Of a stretch of 64,000 nt of DNA, positions 1 through 8,467 are shown piece after piece. Positions within the stretch are counted from its first letter, which is position 1, and each line of letters begins with the position of its first letter. The notes under the pieces were generated by a model that did no database searches, was not told the origin of the DNA, and saw only the letters and a program-made list of their open reading frames with translations. Source of the DNA: Thermobifida halotolerans (lineage in GTDB: Bacteria > Actinomycetota > Actinomycetes > Streptosporangiales > Streptosporangiaceae); assembly GCF_003574835.2 (NCBI RefSeq), contig NZ_CP063196.1, positions 2,356,001-2,420,000 of the forward strand. Direction: 5' to 3'. The position numbers were made by a program, and so were the translations under genes.

Positions 1-233
1 CGGGTGGCTGTCCCTTGTAGGGGCGATGAGGAACCGAGACCTGCTTACTGCAGCCGCTCGCGCCCAACATATTGCTGCCCCTCGTAGGGGCGATGAGGAA
101 CCCCTGCGGCTCCCGCGGCTCCGGCGGCTCCGAGGCATTGCTGCTCCTCGTAGGGGCGATGAGGAACCCCTGCGGCTCCCGCGGCTCCGGCGGCTCCGAG
201 GCATTGCTGCTCCTCGTAGGGGCGATGAGGAAC
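1..233 (-). CRISPR. type I-B array, left arm (partial)
   Basis: Four repeats at 4-34, 71-101, 137-167 and 203-233 are the reverse complement of the 31-nt repeat in the large array at 8,468-9,561 (reads GTTCCTCATCGCCCC...GGGGCAGCAAC on the minus strand). Spacers are 35-36 nt. The array leaves the window at its left edge. Its leader-like sequence lies to the right (234-340), so transcription runs leftward, away from the cas genes. The two leader-proximal spacers (102-136 and 168-202) are identical and sit next to the same repeat variant, which indicates a tandem duplication of one repeat-spacer unit. Confidence 0.93.
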
Positions 234-340
234 CCGAGGGTAAAGCCGCCGGTCAGCCCCGGTGTCAGGGACTGGTTTCGGTGGTTTTTTCAGCGGACCT
301 CCGGTAGTGCATCAGACCCCGGCGTGTCGCTGAAAACAGG
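234..340 (-). promoter_or_regulatory. CRISPR leader, left copy
   Basis: This stretch follows the last left-array repeat. Read on the other strand it closely matches 8,361-8,467, the leader of the right array: shared blocks include AGGGTAAAGCCG, CAGCGG, CCTCCGGT and CGTGTCGCTGAAAA in the same order. It is therefore an inverted copy of the leader. Promoter elements were not resolved. Confidence 0.75.
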
Positions 341-657
341 GGTGGGAAGGCGTAGCAGCGGGACGGTGCTGGGAATGACCGCTGATCACGGTGGGATGAC
401 AGTTCTGGGAAAAGTGTTCTCCGTCCGTCACAGCCGACAACGATCGTTCCTCACCACTTGGGGAAGTGGGGGACTGGGGAGAGAATTTGAGTATGGCAGA
501 GCCAAGCTTTGCCGATCTTGCGATCTTCCATGGAAGACTGGGCAGGGACGAGGACCTCGTCCCAGACCGTGTGCTCTCTTGGAGGGCACACGTGGCCCTG
601 TGAGGGGTAGCAAAACTGTTGACGTGGTCTTGAAGCTGTCCTGAACCGCGTCATTGC

Positions 658-682
658 TCACTCTCATCGCCCCTGCGAGGGG
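658..682 (-). repeat. decayed type I-B repeat relic
   Basis: CTCATCGCCCCTGCGAGGGG matches the core of the I-B repeat with one substitution, but both flanks are degraded and no spacer-repeat unit follows. It lies 425 bp inside the left leader, so it is outside the functional array. It may be a remnant of an older array boundary. The rest of 341-657 shows no convincing gene. Confidence 0.45.
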
Positions 683-707
683 GAGGGCACCCTGACAGGG
701 TGCCCTC
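683..707 (-). terminator. hairpin terminator
   Basis: Perfect 11-bp inverted repeat (GAGGGCACCCT / AGGGTGCCCTC, 3-nt loop) immediately beyond the stop codon of the small leftward ORF at 716-925. No T-tract is evident. Confidence 0.5.
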
Positions 708-715
708 CAGTGCGG

Positions 716-925
716 CTATCGGCTTGTTCTCCGCTCTTCCCGGGTGGACTTCCGCTGCTGGAGGAGTCCCGGTTCCTGCAGGGTGATCGTGGCGCCTTGC
801 AGGGAGATCCCGGACCCGGTCCAGGAGAGTCCCTCCAAGCTCAGGGTGGCGCTCTTGGCGGTCACCTCTGCCGTGTCGTCACTGTCCTGTGTGGTAGAGG
901 CACTGCGGTGCTGGAGCCACATCAT
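716..925 (-). CDS. small hypothetical protein
   Basis: A 69-codon leftward ORF beginning with two consecutive ATG codons. It has GC-rich third positions and ends just before a strong hairpin (683-707), the main reason to accept it. The product is Ser/Thr-rich in the middle and charged at the C-terminus (KSTREERRTSR), with no signal peptide or membrane segment. I recognise no family. It diverges from cas6, and about 275 bp between them would hold the cas operon promoter. It could be spurious. Confidence 0.35.
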   Translation of the reverse strand: MMWLQHRSASTTQDSDDTAEVTAKSATLSLEGLSWTGSGISLQGATITLQEPGLLQQRKSTREERRTSR

Positions 926-1200
926 GGTCTCGCCCTTTCTTGCTCCGGAGGGAGAGGCTGGTTCGCCACGCCACAGCACGCTAGCGGAAGATTGTTCGAC
1001 TGTCGACGTCGTCTTAGAAGAGCTAAGCTTTCTCCTAGGGTTGTCCGTGGCCTGTGGGGCGCAGACGCCTGGCAGGGACAAGCCATCCGTGTCAGCAAAT
1101 TTTGTGATAACCAGCTGTTTTCCTGAGGTCTGCCGTAGGCCTCCTCTAGGTTGGCAAAGACCGCTGCAGTGGGCAGATCTCTGAGAAGGCGGGGTGTGGA

Positions 1201-1929
1201 ATGCGATTGCGGCTGGGGATACGCACGTCGGCTTCGTCGCTGCCGTGGGCGCAGGTTCTCAAGCCGGGACGAAGCCTGGTCTACGAACTCCTGGCGCGGG
1301 GTGCTCCCGAGGTGGGAGCGCGCCTGCACTCCGGAGGAGTACCGCCGCACGGAATGGTTCCTTTCGGACACAGCGCCCCGGTGTTTCCGTCGGCGCGACG
1401 CAAACGGGGAGCCTATGCCGCTGGTGGCCTCGGTTGGCTGGAGTTGGGCAGTCCGCTGCCCGAGGTGGTCGAAGGGCTGGCCAAAGGATTGGCGGGGCGC
1501 GAAGTCCTGGACTGGGGTGGAATCGCGCTCCGGTTGGAGTCGGTGACCGCAGTGGATCCCCCGGAATTCAGTACCGGGCGGGTGCGGTGGCGAACCGCGA
1601 CTCCGGTGGTGATGAAGGGCTCGGGACGCGACGACGACGGAGTGCGCACCAAACGCGAAGCCTGGGTGCTTCCGGGGGAACCCGAGTTCGCCGAGTACTT
1701 CGCACAGAATCTGCGCCGCAAGGCCGAGACGCTGGGACTCGACCCGGACGTGTCGCTGGAGGCGATCACGTGGGTGGGAGCCAAGAGGTCGTTCGCGGTC
1801 GGGGGCGGCCTCAAACCAGGGGCGCCGATCGAGGTCGAACTCCGCGGGACCGCTGAGACCCTGCAGGGCATCTGGAGTTGGGGGTTGGGCCAGGCCAACT
1901 CCGCGGGATTCGGGTGGGTCGCCGGATGA
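1201..1929 (+). CDS. cas6: Cas6 pre-crRNA endoribonuclease
   Basis: 242 residues, normal for Cas6. The RAMP family is known to cut the CRISPR transcript within each repeat to release crRNAs. The N-terminus (MRLRLGIRT) is a typical first ferredoxin-fold strand. The C-terminus carries the Gly-rich RAMP loop GIWSWGLGQANSAGFGW. An internal histidine near the loop is not obvious, so the catalytic residues are not assigned. It is the first gene of the cas operon and overlaps the next gene by 4 bp (ATGA). The repeat it would process can form a CCCC/GGGG hairpin, which fits a Cas6-processed system. The start was chosen at the ATG giving the canonical N-terminus. Confidence 0.9.
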   Translation: MRLRLGIRTSASSLPWAQVLKPGRSLVYELLARGAPEVGARLHSGGVPPHGMVPFGHSAPVFPSARRKRGAYAAGGLGWLELGSPLPEVVEGLAKGLAGREVLDWGGIALRLESVTAVDPPEFSTGRVRWRTATPVVMKGSGRDDDGVRTKREAWVLPGEPEFAEYFAQNLRRKAETLGLDPDVSLEAITWVGAKRSFAVGGGLKPGAPIEVELRGTAETLQGIWSWGLGQANSAGFGWVAG

Positions 1930-3356
1930 GCGTCACCACCTCTCGTGCAGAAGACGTGCTGTCGATACGGCTGACCGCTCACCCGATGCAGCGGGTGGGA
2001 GCGTTCGCCTTGGCTCTGCTGGCGGCTGACGGGCGGCGTCGCGCCATGAAGCACCCCGAGGAGCTGACACCGGAGGAGATCAGGTCCGCCAATGAGGTGA
2101 TGACCAAGGACCTGGAAGCCACCGTCGATGCCGCTGACTCCAAACAGCCGGGCGGGTTTTGGCTGGGCGCCAGTTACCTGTTCTGGCCGAACTGTGCCAT
2201 CAACACCACCAACCGCAAGAAGCGGAGCCGCGAGGAGCGGTGGGCCAAGCTCTATGAATGGCGTGACCTCCCCGAGACTGAGACGTTGCTGGAAGCCCCC
2301 TGCGTGCTGTGTGGACGCAGAGCCTGCGGCTGGTACGGCAAAGTCGATGTCCCGCTGGCGTCCAGTACCTCCTACCGCAACACCACGGTCCCCGGCCACG
2401 AAGGGCTGGCGCTGTGTCGGGGATGCCTGCTCAGCTTCTACGCGCTTCCATACGCGTGTGAGATCAGCGGTGGGCGCGCTGCCGTCGTACACAGTTGGGA
2501 TGACCGCTTCCTGGCCCGAGTGGCAGGGCGGCAGGCGAAACGGATGCTCGGCCGTGCCTTGCTGTCATCCGCTGCTGCCTCCTCCCCGGTCCCCTACGCA
2601 CGTCAACGCCGGGCTATCGCGGCACTGAGGGGATACGAAGAGGAGCTCACCGACGGTGTGGAGCTGCTGGTGTTCACCAACAGCAACAAAGAGCAGGAAC
2701 TCACCGTCCACTCCCTTGAACAACCTCTGGCCGAGTGGATCAGCGGGTCCGCGCAGGGCCCGCACACTGTGGGATGGGGCTATCTGTGCCGGGCCCACCA
2801 CACGGACAAAATCCCGGGAACCGCGTTGTTGGCCCGCAACCTCTTCGCCGAACCGCAGCGCGTGGTCTCCTCAGCCGCCTCGTATACGCGCCGCCTCCTC
2901 GAAGAAACCGAGCAGGTTCCGGGTGAGAGCCCGGTCCTGGCCGAGACCTGTTTCTCCTATTCCGCGAAGGTTCTGATGGTAACCGAGAACGAATCGCGTG
3001 AGATCCGCGAACTCGCGCACCGGATCGCCGCAACGGTGAGCGGCGAACTCACCGAACTGAAGAAGTACCTGCAGGCCCAGAGGACGGCCAAGACGCTGAA
3101 GGCGTGGCTGCGCCGTAAAGCCACCGACACCGCGCTGTTCTCGACAGCGCACGAGCCGTTCGTGACCGAACGCCAGTGGCTGCTGCTGTTCGACTCCGAA
3201 GAACGCAGCTATCTCCACCGCGACCTGCTGTTCCTCGGAGTGCTGGCGGAGCTGCACAAGCTGTCCCCCGGCTGGCGCGACGACCCCGAGGCGCGCAGCG
3301 TACTGGAGGAGGCCGCCGATCCCGACGACATCGACACCGACGACAGTGAGGACTGA
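1926..3356 (+). CDS. cas8b: Cas8b/Cst1 Cascade large subunit
   Basis: 476 residues from the ATG that overlaps the cas6 stop. An upstream in-frame start would lie inside cas6. The diagnostic feature is a paired zinc-binding motif, CVLCGRRACG near residue 123 and CRGC about 40 residues later. This is the CXXC-CXXC signature that names the Cst1 family. Known role: large subunit of type I-B Cascade, which contacts the PAM and stabilises the R-loop. The C-terminus is acidic (DPDDIDTDDSED). It lies between cas6 and cas7, the usual Cst order. Family assignment is firm; PAM recognition is inferred from the family. Confidence 0.85.
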   Translation: MSVTTSRAEDVLSIRLTAHPMQRVGAFALALLAADGRRRAMKHPEELTPEEIRSANEVMTKDLEATVDAADSKQPGGFWLGASYLFWPNCAINTTNRKKRSREERWAKLYEWRDLPETETLLEAPCVLCGRRACGWYGKVDVPLASSTSYRNTTVPGHEGLALCRGCLLSFYALPYACEISGGRAAVVHSWDDRFLARVAGRQAKRMLGRALLSSAAASSPVPYARQRRAIAALRGYEEELTDGVELLVFTNSNKEQELTVHSLEQPLAEWISGSAQGPHTVGWGYLCRAHHTDKIPGTALLARNLFAEPQRVVSSAASYTRRLLEETEQVPGESPVLAETCFSYSAKVLMVTENESREIRELAHRIAATVSGELTELKKYLQAQRTAKTLKAWLRRKATDTALFSTAHEPFVTERQWLLLFDSEERSYLHRDLLFLGVLAELHKLSPGWRDDPEARSVLEEAADPDDIDTDDSED

Positions 3357-3359
3357 GCA

Positions 3360-4385
3360 GTGACCTACCTGGTGGGCAAGATCGCTTTGGACGTCACCGC
3401 TGGCGCGCCCAACAACGGCCGTGGCGAGGACAACGTGGCCGTCACCAAGAAGCTGTACATCAACGGCAAGACCTACCCGTACATCTCGGCGCAGGCGTTC
3501 CGGCGGTGGCTGCGCGACTCGTTCCCCTCCTCAGAGGCACCCTCGCCGGTGGAGCGTTCCGGCACGGGCAAACGGCAGCAAGCTCACACCGCGGGACGCC
3601 CCGACCTATATCTGGACGACGACCTGTTCGGCTACATGGTCGCGGCGAAGAAGGAGAACTACCAACGCGACACCGTGCTGGCCACCGGAACCCTGGTCTC
3701 GGTCACCCCCGCCAAACCCAGAACGGACTTCGGGACGATGAGCCGCGGTTTCCCCGCCGGCGCCAACCCGGTCATCCACGAACACGAGCACTACACCGCC
3801 GAACTCGCCGGAGACGTGCTGCTGGACCTGCCTCGGGTGGGAGTGTTCGAACAGGAGGGCAGTGGACTGCGTCGCGCCCTGTCCCCGGCCGCTGAGGCCG
3901 AGGCCTTGGCCGCAGGCGCCGAAGAGGTGCAGTTCCGCGGAGTGAAGTCACTGCGGCTGGACATCGCCGAGCGGCGCCGCCGGGCCGCTGTGCTGCTGCG
4001 CACCCTGGCCGAGGTGCGGGGCGGCGCGAAGAAAGCGCTGCACTACGGCGACCGCGCCCCCGCCCTGGTGCTGCTGGCCCCGCTGAAAGGTGGCAACAAC
4101 CCGTTCACCCGAGTGCTGGCCGCCACGTCGCGCGGGGTCGCCTTCGACGTCGACACTTTCCGGGAGGAGAAAAGCGCCTGGGCCGACGAACTGGACGGGC
4201 CGATCCAGATCGGCTGGGCCCCGGGTTTCCTGGGAGACCAGCGGGAACAGGTCCGCCGGGAACTCGCCGCCGAGATCGAGGCGGGCGAGGTCGTCATCGA
4301 CCACCCCCGCCTGGTGCTGAAGGCGCTGGCCAAGAGCATCGAGGCCGGTGAATGCGACGCCTGGTTCGAGGACGCGCCCCGGTGA
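3360..4385 (+). CDS. cas7: Cas7/Cst2/DevR Cascade backbone
   Basis: 341 residues starting at GTG, 3 bp after the cas8b stop. The N-terminus (GKIALDVTAGAPNNGRGEDN, then YPYISAQAFRRWLRD) is characteristic of the DevR/Cst2 group of Cas7 RAMPs. In Cascade several copies line the crRNA and form the filament. A central MSRGFPAGANPVIHEHEHYT segment and the late GGNNPFTRVL segment also fit the family. Its stop overlaps the cas5 start by 4 bp (GTGA), so it is translationally coupled. DevR homologues were first described in Myxococcus development, but here the setting is plainly CRISPR. Confidence 0.9.
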   Translation: MTYLVGKIALDVTAGAPNNGRGEDNVAVTKKLYINGKTYPYISAQAFRRWLRDSFPSSEAPSPVERSGTGKRQQAHTAGRPDLYLDDDLFGYMVAAKKENYQRDTVLATGTLVSVTPAKPRTDFGTMSRGFPAGANPVIHEHEHYTAELAGDVLLDLPRVGVFEQEGSGLRRALSPAAEAEALAAGAEEVQFRGVKSLRLDIAERRRRAAVLLRTLAEVRGGAKKALHYGDRAPALVLLAPLKGGNNPFTRVLAATSRGVAFDVDTFREEKSAWADELDGPIQIGWAPGFLGDQREQVRRELAAEIEAGEVVIDHPRLVLKALAKSIEAGECDAWFEDAPR

Positions 4386-5035
4386 CCGAAGCTCTGGAGA
4401 TCACGGTCACCGCACCGATCGTGTCCTTCCGCAACCCTTTGTACGCCGCCGTGCAGGTCACGCTGCCCTGCCCGCCGCCCTCCACGGTGGCGGGCCTGCT
4501 GGCCTCCATGGTCGGCGGCTGGGATGCCATGCCCCGCGGCACCGCCTTCGCGATGGCGTTCACCGCCCAAGGCCAGGGAACCGACGTGGAGACCTTCCAC
4601 CCACTGGAAGCCAAAGGGGGCCGGATCTCGCCCACGCCCAAGGACCGGGAGTTCCTCGCCGACGCCACCCTGACCGTGTGGTTCACCGACCACCTGGACC
4701 TGTGGGAGGCGGCGGTACGCCGACCGGTGTGGCCGCTGCGGTTCGGCCGCAGCCAGGACCTGGCTTCGGCCCGTGTCCGCAGGACCGTCCTGCGACCGCA
4801 ACCAGGACGCCAGGGACACGCCCTCGTGCCCGACAGCGCTTCCAAAGCCGGAACCACACTGCGGCTTCCCACGGCGATCAGCCGCGACCGGGCCCGCACC
4901 ACCTGGGCCGGATACCGTTACGCCACCTCGGGCAGCAACTACATGCTCACCACCGGGCACTCCACCCCCGAAGGCCAGGCGGTGGTGCTGCTGGAGGGCG
5001 TTCATCCCGACCTCGTCGCGGAGAACGCCGCGTGA
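4382..5035 (+). CDS. cas5: Cas5 Cascade subunit (type I-B)
   Basis: 217 residues from the GTG that overlaps the cas7 stop. An upstream ATG at 4,352 is possible but lies inside cas7. The N-terminus EITVTAPIVSFRNPLYAAVQ followed by PPPSTVAGLLASMVG is the standard Cas5 pattern of first RAMP strand plus Pro-rich turn and helix. Known role: caps the 5' handle of the crRNA in Cascade. It overlaps the cas3 start by 4 bp. Length and sequence look intact. Confidence 0.88.
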   Translation: MTEALEITVTAPIVSFRNPLYAAVQVTLPCPPPSTVAGLLASMVGGWDAMPRGTAFAMAFTAQGQGTDVETFHPLEAKGGRISPTPKDREFLADATLTVWFTDHLDLWEAAVRRPVWPLRFGRSQDLASARVRRTVLRPQPGRQGHALVPDSASKAGTTLRLPTAISRDRARTTWAGYRYATSGSNYMLTTGHSTPEGQAVVLLEGVHPDLVAENAA

Positions 5036-7425
5036 ATCCGCTGAACCGGATCTGGGCCAAGAGCGCTTCCCCCGGGCAGTCCTGGGGGGAGTTGCTCACC
5101 GAACACCTCGACGCGACCCTCACCGCACTGGACCTGCTGCGCCACCGCGTGGGACGTATCGCCGCGGTCCCCGACCGCTTCTGGACCTGGGCTGCCCTGG
5201 CCTGCCTCTTCCACGACGCAGGAAAGATCCCCGAGGGCTTCCAACGCATGGTTGGCAACCCGCGTCCCGCCCAGGTGTGGGGCCTGCGCCACGAGATCTA
5301 CTCCCTCGGGTTCGTCGACCACGTCCTCGCCCACCTGGACGAGGACGAACGACAGTGGATCGCCCTGGGAGTACTCACCCACCACCGTCCTCTGAGCGGT
5401 GGTGCCCGGTCGATCCGGAAACAGAAAGGCTCCCTGCGCACCCCCCAAGCGGTGACCGATGCCTTCGGACCGGTGGACGAGCAGACAGCCAACGCCTTGA
5501 CGGCATGGCTCGCCCAACGCTGCTACGCCCCCGTCCCGAAACCGGTGACCGCGACCGACCTGGGCAAGGCAACCCACCGGCTCCTCACCACCGTCCTGGA
5601 CCACTGGGCCGAGGAGAGCCCCGACAACGAGGCGGGACTGCACGCGGTGCTGCTGCAGGGCGCGGTCACCCTCGCCGACCACGTGGCCTCCGCCCACACC
5701 ACACTGCTGACCGACCACCCGCTGGACGCCGAGTATCCCGAACGGCTGCGCAAACGCCTCACCAACCAGGGGGCGACCTTGTTCCCCCACCAAGAGGCAG
5801 CAGCCCGAGCCTCGGGACACCTGCTGCTGCGCGCCCCGACCGGCAAGGGCAAGACCGAAGCCTCCCTGCTGTGGGCGCTCACCCAGATCGACCAGGTGCG
5901 CGCCACCACTGGAGGACAGCCCCGCCTGTTCTACACGCTGCCCTACCTGGCCTCGATCAACGCCATGGCCGACCGGCTCGGCGAAGAGTTGGACGACCCC
6001 GAACGGCAGAGCATCGGCGTGACACATTCGAAGGCCGCCGACTACCACCTGCGCCGCGCCATCAACGACGACCACGACGAGACCGAACCGCTGGAACACG
6101 CCACCCGCGCGGTCGCCAAGGCCAACGCCAGCCGCCTGTTCCGCGAACTCGTGCGGGTCACCACCCCCTACCAGCTGATGCGCGCCGCCCTGGCCGGCCC
6201 CGCACACTCCTCCACACTCATCGACTCGGTCAACTCGGTGTTCGTCTTCGACGAACTCCACGCCTACGACACCCACCGCCTCGGCATCATCCTGGCCATG
6301 ACAGGCATGTGGGCACGCCTCGGCGGACGCATCGGCGTAGTCTCGGCGACCCTGCCCGACGCCCTCGCAGAGTTGATCGAGAAAACCCTGGGCGAGCCCT
6401 TGGCCGAGGTCGCCCCGGACAGCGGGCAGGCGTGGCCGCGCCGCCACCGACTGCACCTCGACGAAACCCACCTGACCAGTACAGAGAGCATCGCCGCCAT
6501 CACCGAACAACTCGTCCAGGGCAACAGTGTGCTGGTGGTGGCCAACAACGTCGCCGACGCCCAGAACATCTACGACACACTCGCACCAACCGCCCGCGAG
6601 TTGTACGGCGACGACGGCGCGATTCTGCTGCACGCGCGCTTCCGCGCGAAGGACCGCGGGGAAATCGAACGCCGGATCCTGGAACGCTACGGCACCAACC
6701 AAAAGCATCACCCCGGTCTGGTGGTGGCCACCCAGGTCGTCGAGGTCTCTCTCGACCTGGACTTCGACATCCTGCACACTTCGGCCGCTCCTCTGGAAGC
6801 ACTCATCCAGCGTTTCGGCCGCGTCAACCGCCTCAACGGACGGGACCAGTCCGCACCGGTGGTCGTGCACCGACCCGACTACGCCCCCCGTGCTCGGGGC
6901 GGAGGCGACGAGTACGCCGACAAGGTCTACGCGGCCGAACCCACCCGACTGGGATGGGACATCCTCATCCGCCACGACGGCGACCCACTCGACGAGCGCC
7001 TGTTCACCGACTGGCTCAACGAGGTCTACACCAGCCCTTGGGGACAGCGGTGGCGCAGCGACGTCGAGCGGGTGCGCACAGAGTTCACCCGGCGCTTCCT
7101 CACCTTCGACCCGCCCTTCGACGACCGCAGCGACCTCGCCGCCGCGTTCGACCAGATGTTCGACGGTGCCGAGGGGATTCTGGCCGAAGACCTCGAGGCC
7201 TACCGGGAGGCGCTCGATCAGGGCAGAGACCCGCAAACCCGCAAAGCCGCACGCCTCCTGGCATCCGGCTACCTCATTTCACTCCCCGACCACGCCCGCC
7301 GCCTGGGGCGGTGGGACAAGGAATTCGGACTCATCGTGATCGACGCCGACTACACCGAAGAAAAAGGGCTCGGCGCCCTCAACCGGGACGACCGCACAAG
7401 CTACGTGATGGGCGAAGTGCTGTGA
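5032..7425 (+). CDS. cas3: Cas3 nuclease-helicase
   Basis: 797 residues beginning at the GTG overlapping the cas5 stop. The order is HD nuclease then helicase. In the HD domain, HDAGK at about residue 62 and later THH supply metal ligands. The helicase has Walker A APTGKGKTEA (~residue 266), DEAD-box variant DELH (~406), SATL motif III, and the C-terminal VVATQVVEVSLDLDFD and QRFGRVNR motifs V and VI. Known role: recruited by Cascade to nick and unwind target DNA 3' to 5'. All visible catalytic motifs are intact, so interference could still work although adaptation appears lost. Confidence 0.93.
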   Translation: MNPLNRIWAKSASPGQSWGELLTEHLDATLTALDLLRHRVGRIAAVPDRFWTWAALACLFHDAGKIPEGFQRMVGNPRPAQVWGLRHEIYSLGFVDHVLAHLDEDERQWIALGVLTHHRPLSGGARSIRKQKGSLRTPQAVTDAFGPVDEQTANALTAWLAQRCYAPVPKPVTATDLGKATHRLLTTVLDHWAEESPDNEAGLHAVLLQGAVTLADHVASAHTTLLTDHPLDAEYPERLRKRLTNQGATLFPHQEAAARASGHLLLRAPTGKGKTEASLLWALTQIDQVRATTGGQPRLFYTLPYLASINAMADRLGEELDDPERQSIGVTHSKAADYHLRRAINDDHDETEPLEHATRAVAKANASRLFRELVRVTTPYQLMRAALAGPAHSSTLIDSVNSVFVFDELHAYDTHRLGIILAMTGMWARLGGRIGVVSATLPDALAELIEKTLGEPLAEVAPDSGQAWPRRHRLHLDETHLTSTESIAAITEQLVQGNSVLVVANNVADAQNIYDTLAPTARELYGDDGAILLHARFRAKDRGEIERRILERYGTNQKHHPGLVVATQVVEVSLDLDFDILHTSAAPLEALIQRFGRVNRLNGRDQSAPVVVHRPDYAPRARGGGDEYADKVYAAEPTRLGWDILIRHDGDPLDERLFTDWLNEVYTSPWGQRWRSDVERVRTEFTRRFLTFDPPFDDRSDLAAAFDQMFDGAEGILAEDLEAYREALDQGRDPQTRKAARLLASGYLISLPDHARRLGRWDKEFGLIVIDADYTEEKGLGALNRDDRTSYVMGEVL

Positions 7426-7919
7426 TCAGCGCCGAAGACGTGGGCGGCGTCCACGTCAAATACCTGTACCACTGCCCGCGCCAACTGTGGCTGTACGTGC
7501 GGGGATTCCGCCCCGAAGCGCTCAGCGAAGCAGTGCAGATGGGCGAGGCCGTCCACGACACCTCCTACCGCCGAGCCACCCCCATCGACCTGGGCGCGGC
7601 CAAGCTGGACGACCTCGACGGCGACCTGTGGGTTCACGAAATCAAGTCCGCCTCCAAACCCTCGACCGCCGATGAGGCCCAGGCCATCCACTACTGCTAC
7701 CGGCTGCGCAAGGTCGGAGTGGAAGCCCAAGGCGCGGTCCTGCACTACCCCAAGACCCGCCGCACCCAGCGCATCACCTACACACCCGCCCACGAGGCCC
7801 GAGCAGAGGAGGACATCGTGAACGTCCTGGACACCGTGGCCTCTCCCACCTCCCCTCAACGCCTGGAACGCGCCGCCTGCCGAGGGTGCAGCTACCAGGA
7901 CTACTGCTGGAGCGACTGA
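7422..7919 (+). CDS. cas4: Cas4 exonuclease
   Basis: 165 residues from a GTG overlapping the cas3 stop (GTGA). Cas4 is a RecB-like PD-(D/E)XK nuclease with an iron-sulfur cluster that trims prespacers and helps select the PAM. Visible are the first cluster cysteine (YHCPRQLWLY), a VHEIKSA segment matching the catalytic E-x-K, and the C-terminal cysteine trio CRGCSYQDYC. It looks complete. Its partners cas1 and cas2, directly downstream, are broken, so its adaptation role is probably idle unless other Cas1-Cas2 proteins exist in the genome. Confidence 0.9.
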   Translation: MISAEDVGGVHVKYLYHCPRQLWLYVRGFRPEALSEAVQMGEAVHDTSYRRATPIDLGAAKLDDLDGDLWVHEIKSASKPSTADEAQAIHYCYRLRKVGVEAQGAVLHYPKTRRTQRITYTPAHEARAEEDIVNVLDTVASPTSPQRLERAACRGCSYQDYCWSD

Positions 7920-7921
7920 CG

Positions 7922-8080
7922 ATGCCCACCGCCGCCCGCACCTACTGGCTGACCTCCACCTGCCGCATCCGCCGCAAAGACCAGTCCCTGGTCATCGAGC
8001 GCGAGAGCGGTGACTCCGTGCACATCCCCATTACCGACGTTCGCGACCTCATCGCCTTTACGAGGCGTGGCAAGTGGTGA
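7922..8080 (+). pseudogene. cas1: cas1 fragment, N-terminal ~50 residues
   Basis: Starts 2 bp after cas4. The product reads like a Cas1 N-terminus: TYWLTSTCRIRRKDQSLVIE followed by IPITDVRDLIAF, matching the beta-sandwich start (RRKD.TL...PI.DV..). It then ends at a TGA after 52 codons, against about 330 for Cas1. The catalytic Glu/His/Asp residues, all in the missing C-terminal domain, are gone. The reading frame continues past the TGA into cas2-like sequence, so an internal deletion of roughly 0.85-0.9 kb joined the start of cas1 to the start of cas2. Confidence 0.82.
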
Positions 8081-8330
8081 ACGGGGACGCGCGTCATTGC
8101 CGTCTGCGGCACGGCCCAGGACCACAACCTGAAGATTCTGCGCACCTGCCGCCGCTGCCTGCACCATGTACAGCGCAGTGTTTTCGAAGGGCAACTCTCG
8201 CCAGCTCAACTCCGTCGTTTCCAGAGCGGTGTCAGCGACTTCATTGACCACGGGACGACCACGTCATCGTCTACAAGCTTCCTCTTGGTGCTGAGTTTCG
8301 CCACCACACCATCGGACTCGACCGACTAGC
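8081..8330 (+). pseudogene. cas2: cas2 remnant, frameshifted
   Basis: Translating from 8,093 gives VIAVCGTAQDHNLKIL then HHVQRSVFEGQLSPAQLRRF, unmistakably the Cas2 ferredoxin fold (VIVVYDTA..., YLHHVQNSVFEGELT...). No start codon precedes it in frame. Near 8,253 the frame shifts by one base, after which VIVYKLPLGAEF, the last Cas2 strand, appears in another frame. Both the start and the frame are therefore lost. Together with the cas1 fragment this shows the adaptation module is dead at this locus. Confidence 0.82.
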
Positions 8331-8360
8331 CCCAGCGATATCCTGTTACCCCGCCAGCCT

Positions 8361-8467
8361 CCGTTTTTCAGCGACACGCGGGGGTCTGATGCACGACCGG
8401 AGGCCCGCTGAACAAGCCGTCGAAACCGACCCCTGGGACCGGAAGCGACCAGCGGCTTTACCCTGGA
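8361..8467 (+). promoter_or_regulatory. CRISPR leader, right copy
   Basis: It lies between the cas2 remnant and the first (degenerate) repeat of the right array, reads toward the array, and is an inverted copy of 234-340. A leader drives pre-crRNA transcription and marks the integration end. Conservation of two copies suggests most of this block is functional leader rather than spacer debris. Confidence 0.75.

Noticed and set aside
744-1184. A 146-codon plus-strand ORF before cas6
   Set aside because: It lies antisense to a better-supported small ORF with a terminator, and its product resembles no protein.
4773-7919. A 1,048-codon frame across cas5-cas3-cas4
   Set aside because: Only its last 165 codons are real (cas4); the rest is the off-frame shadow of cas3.
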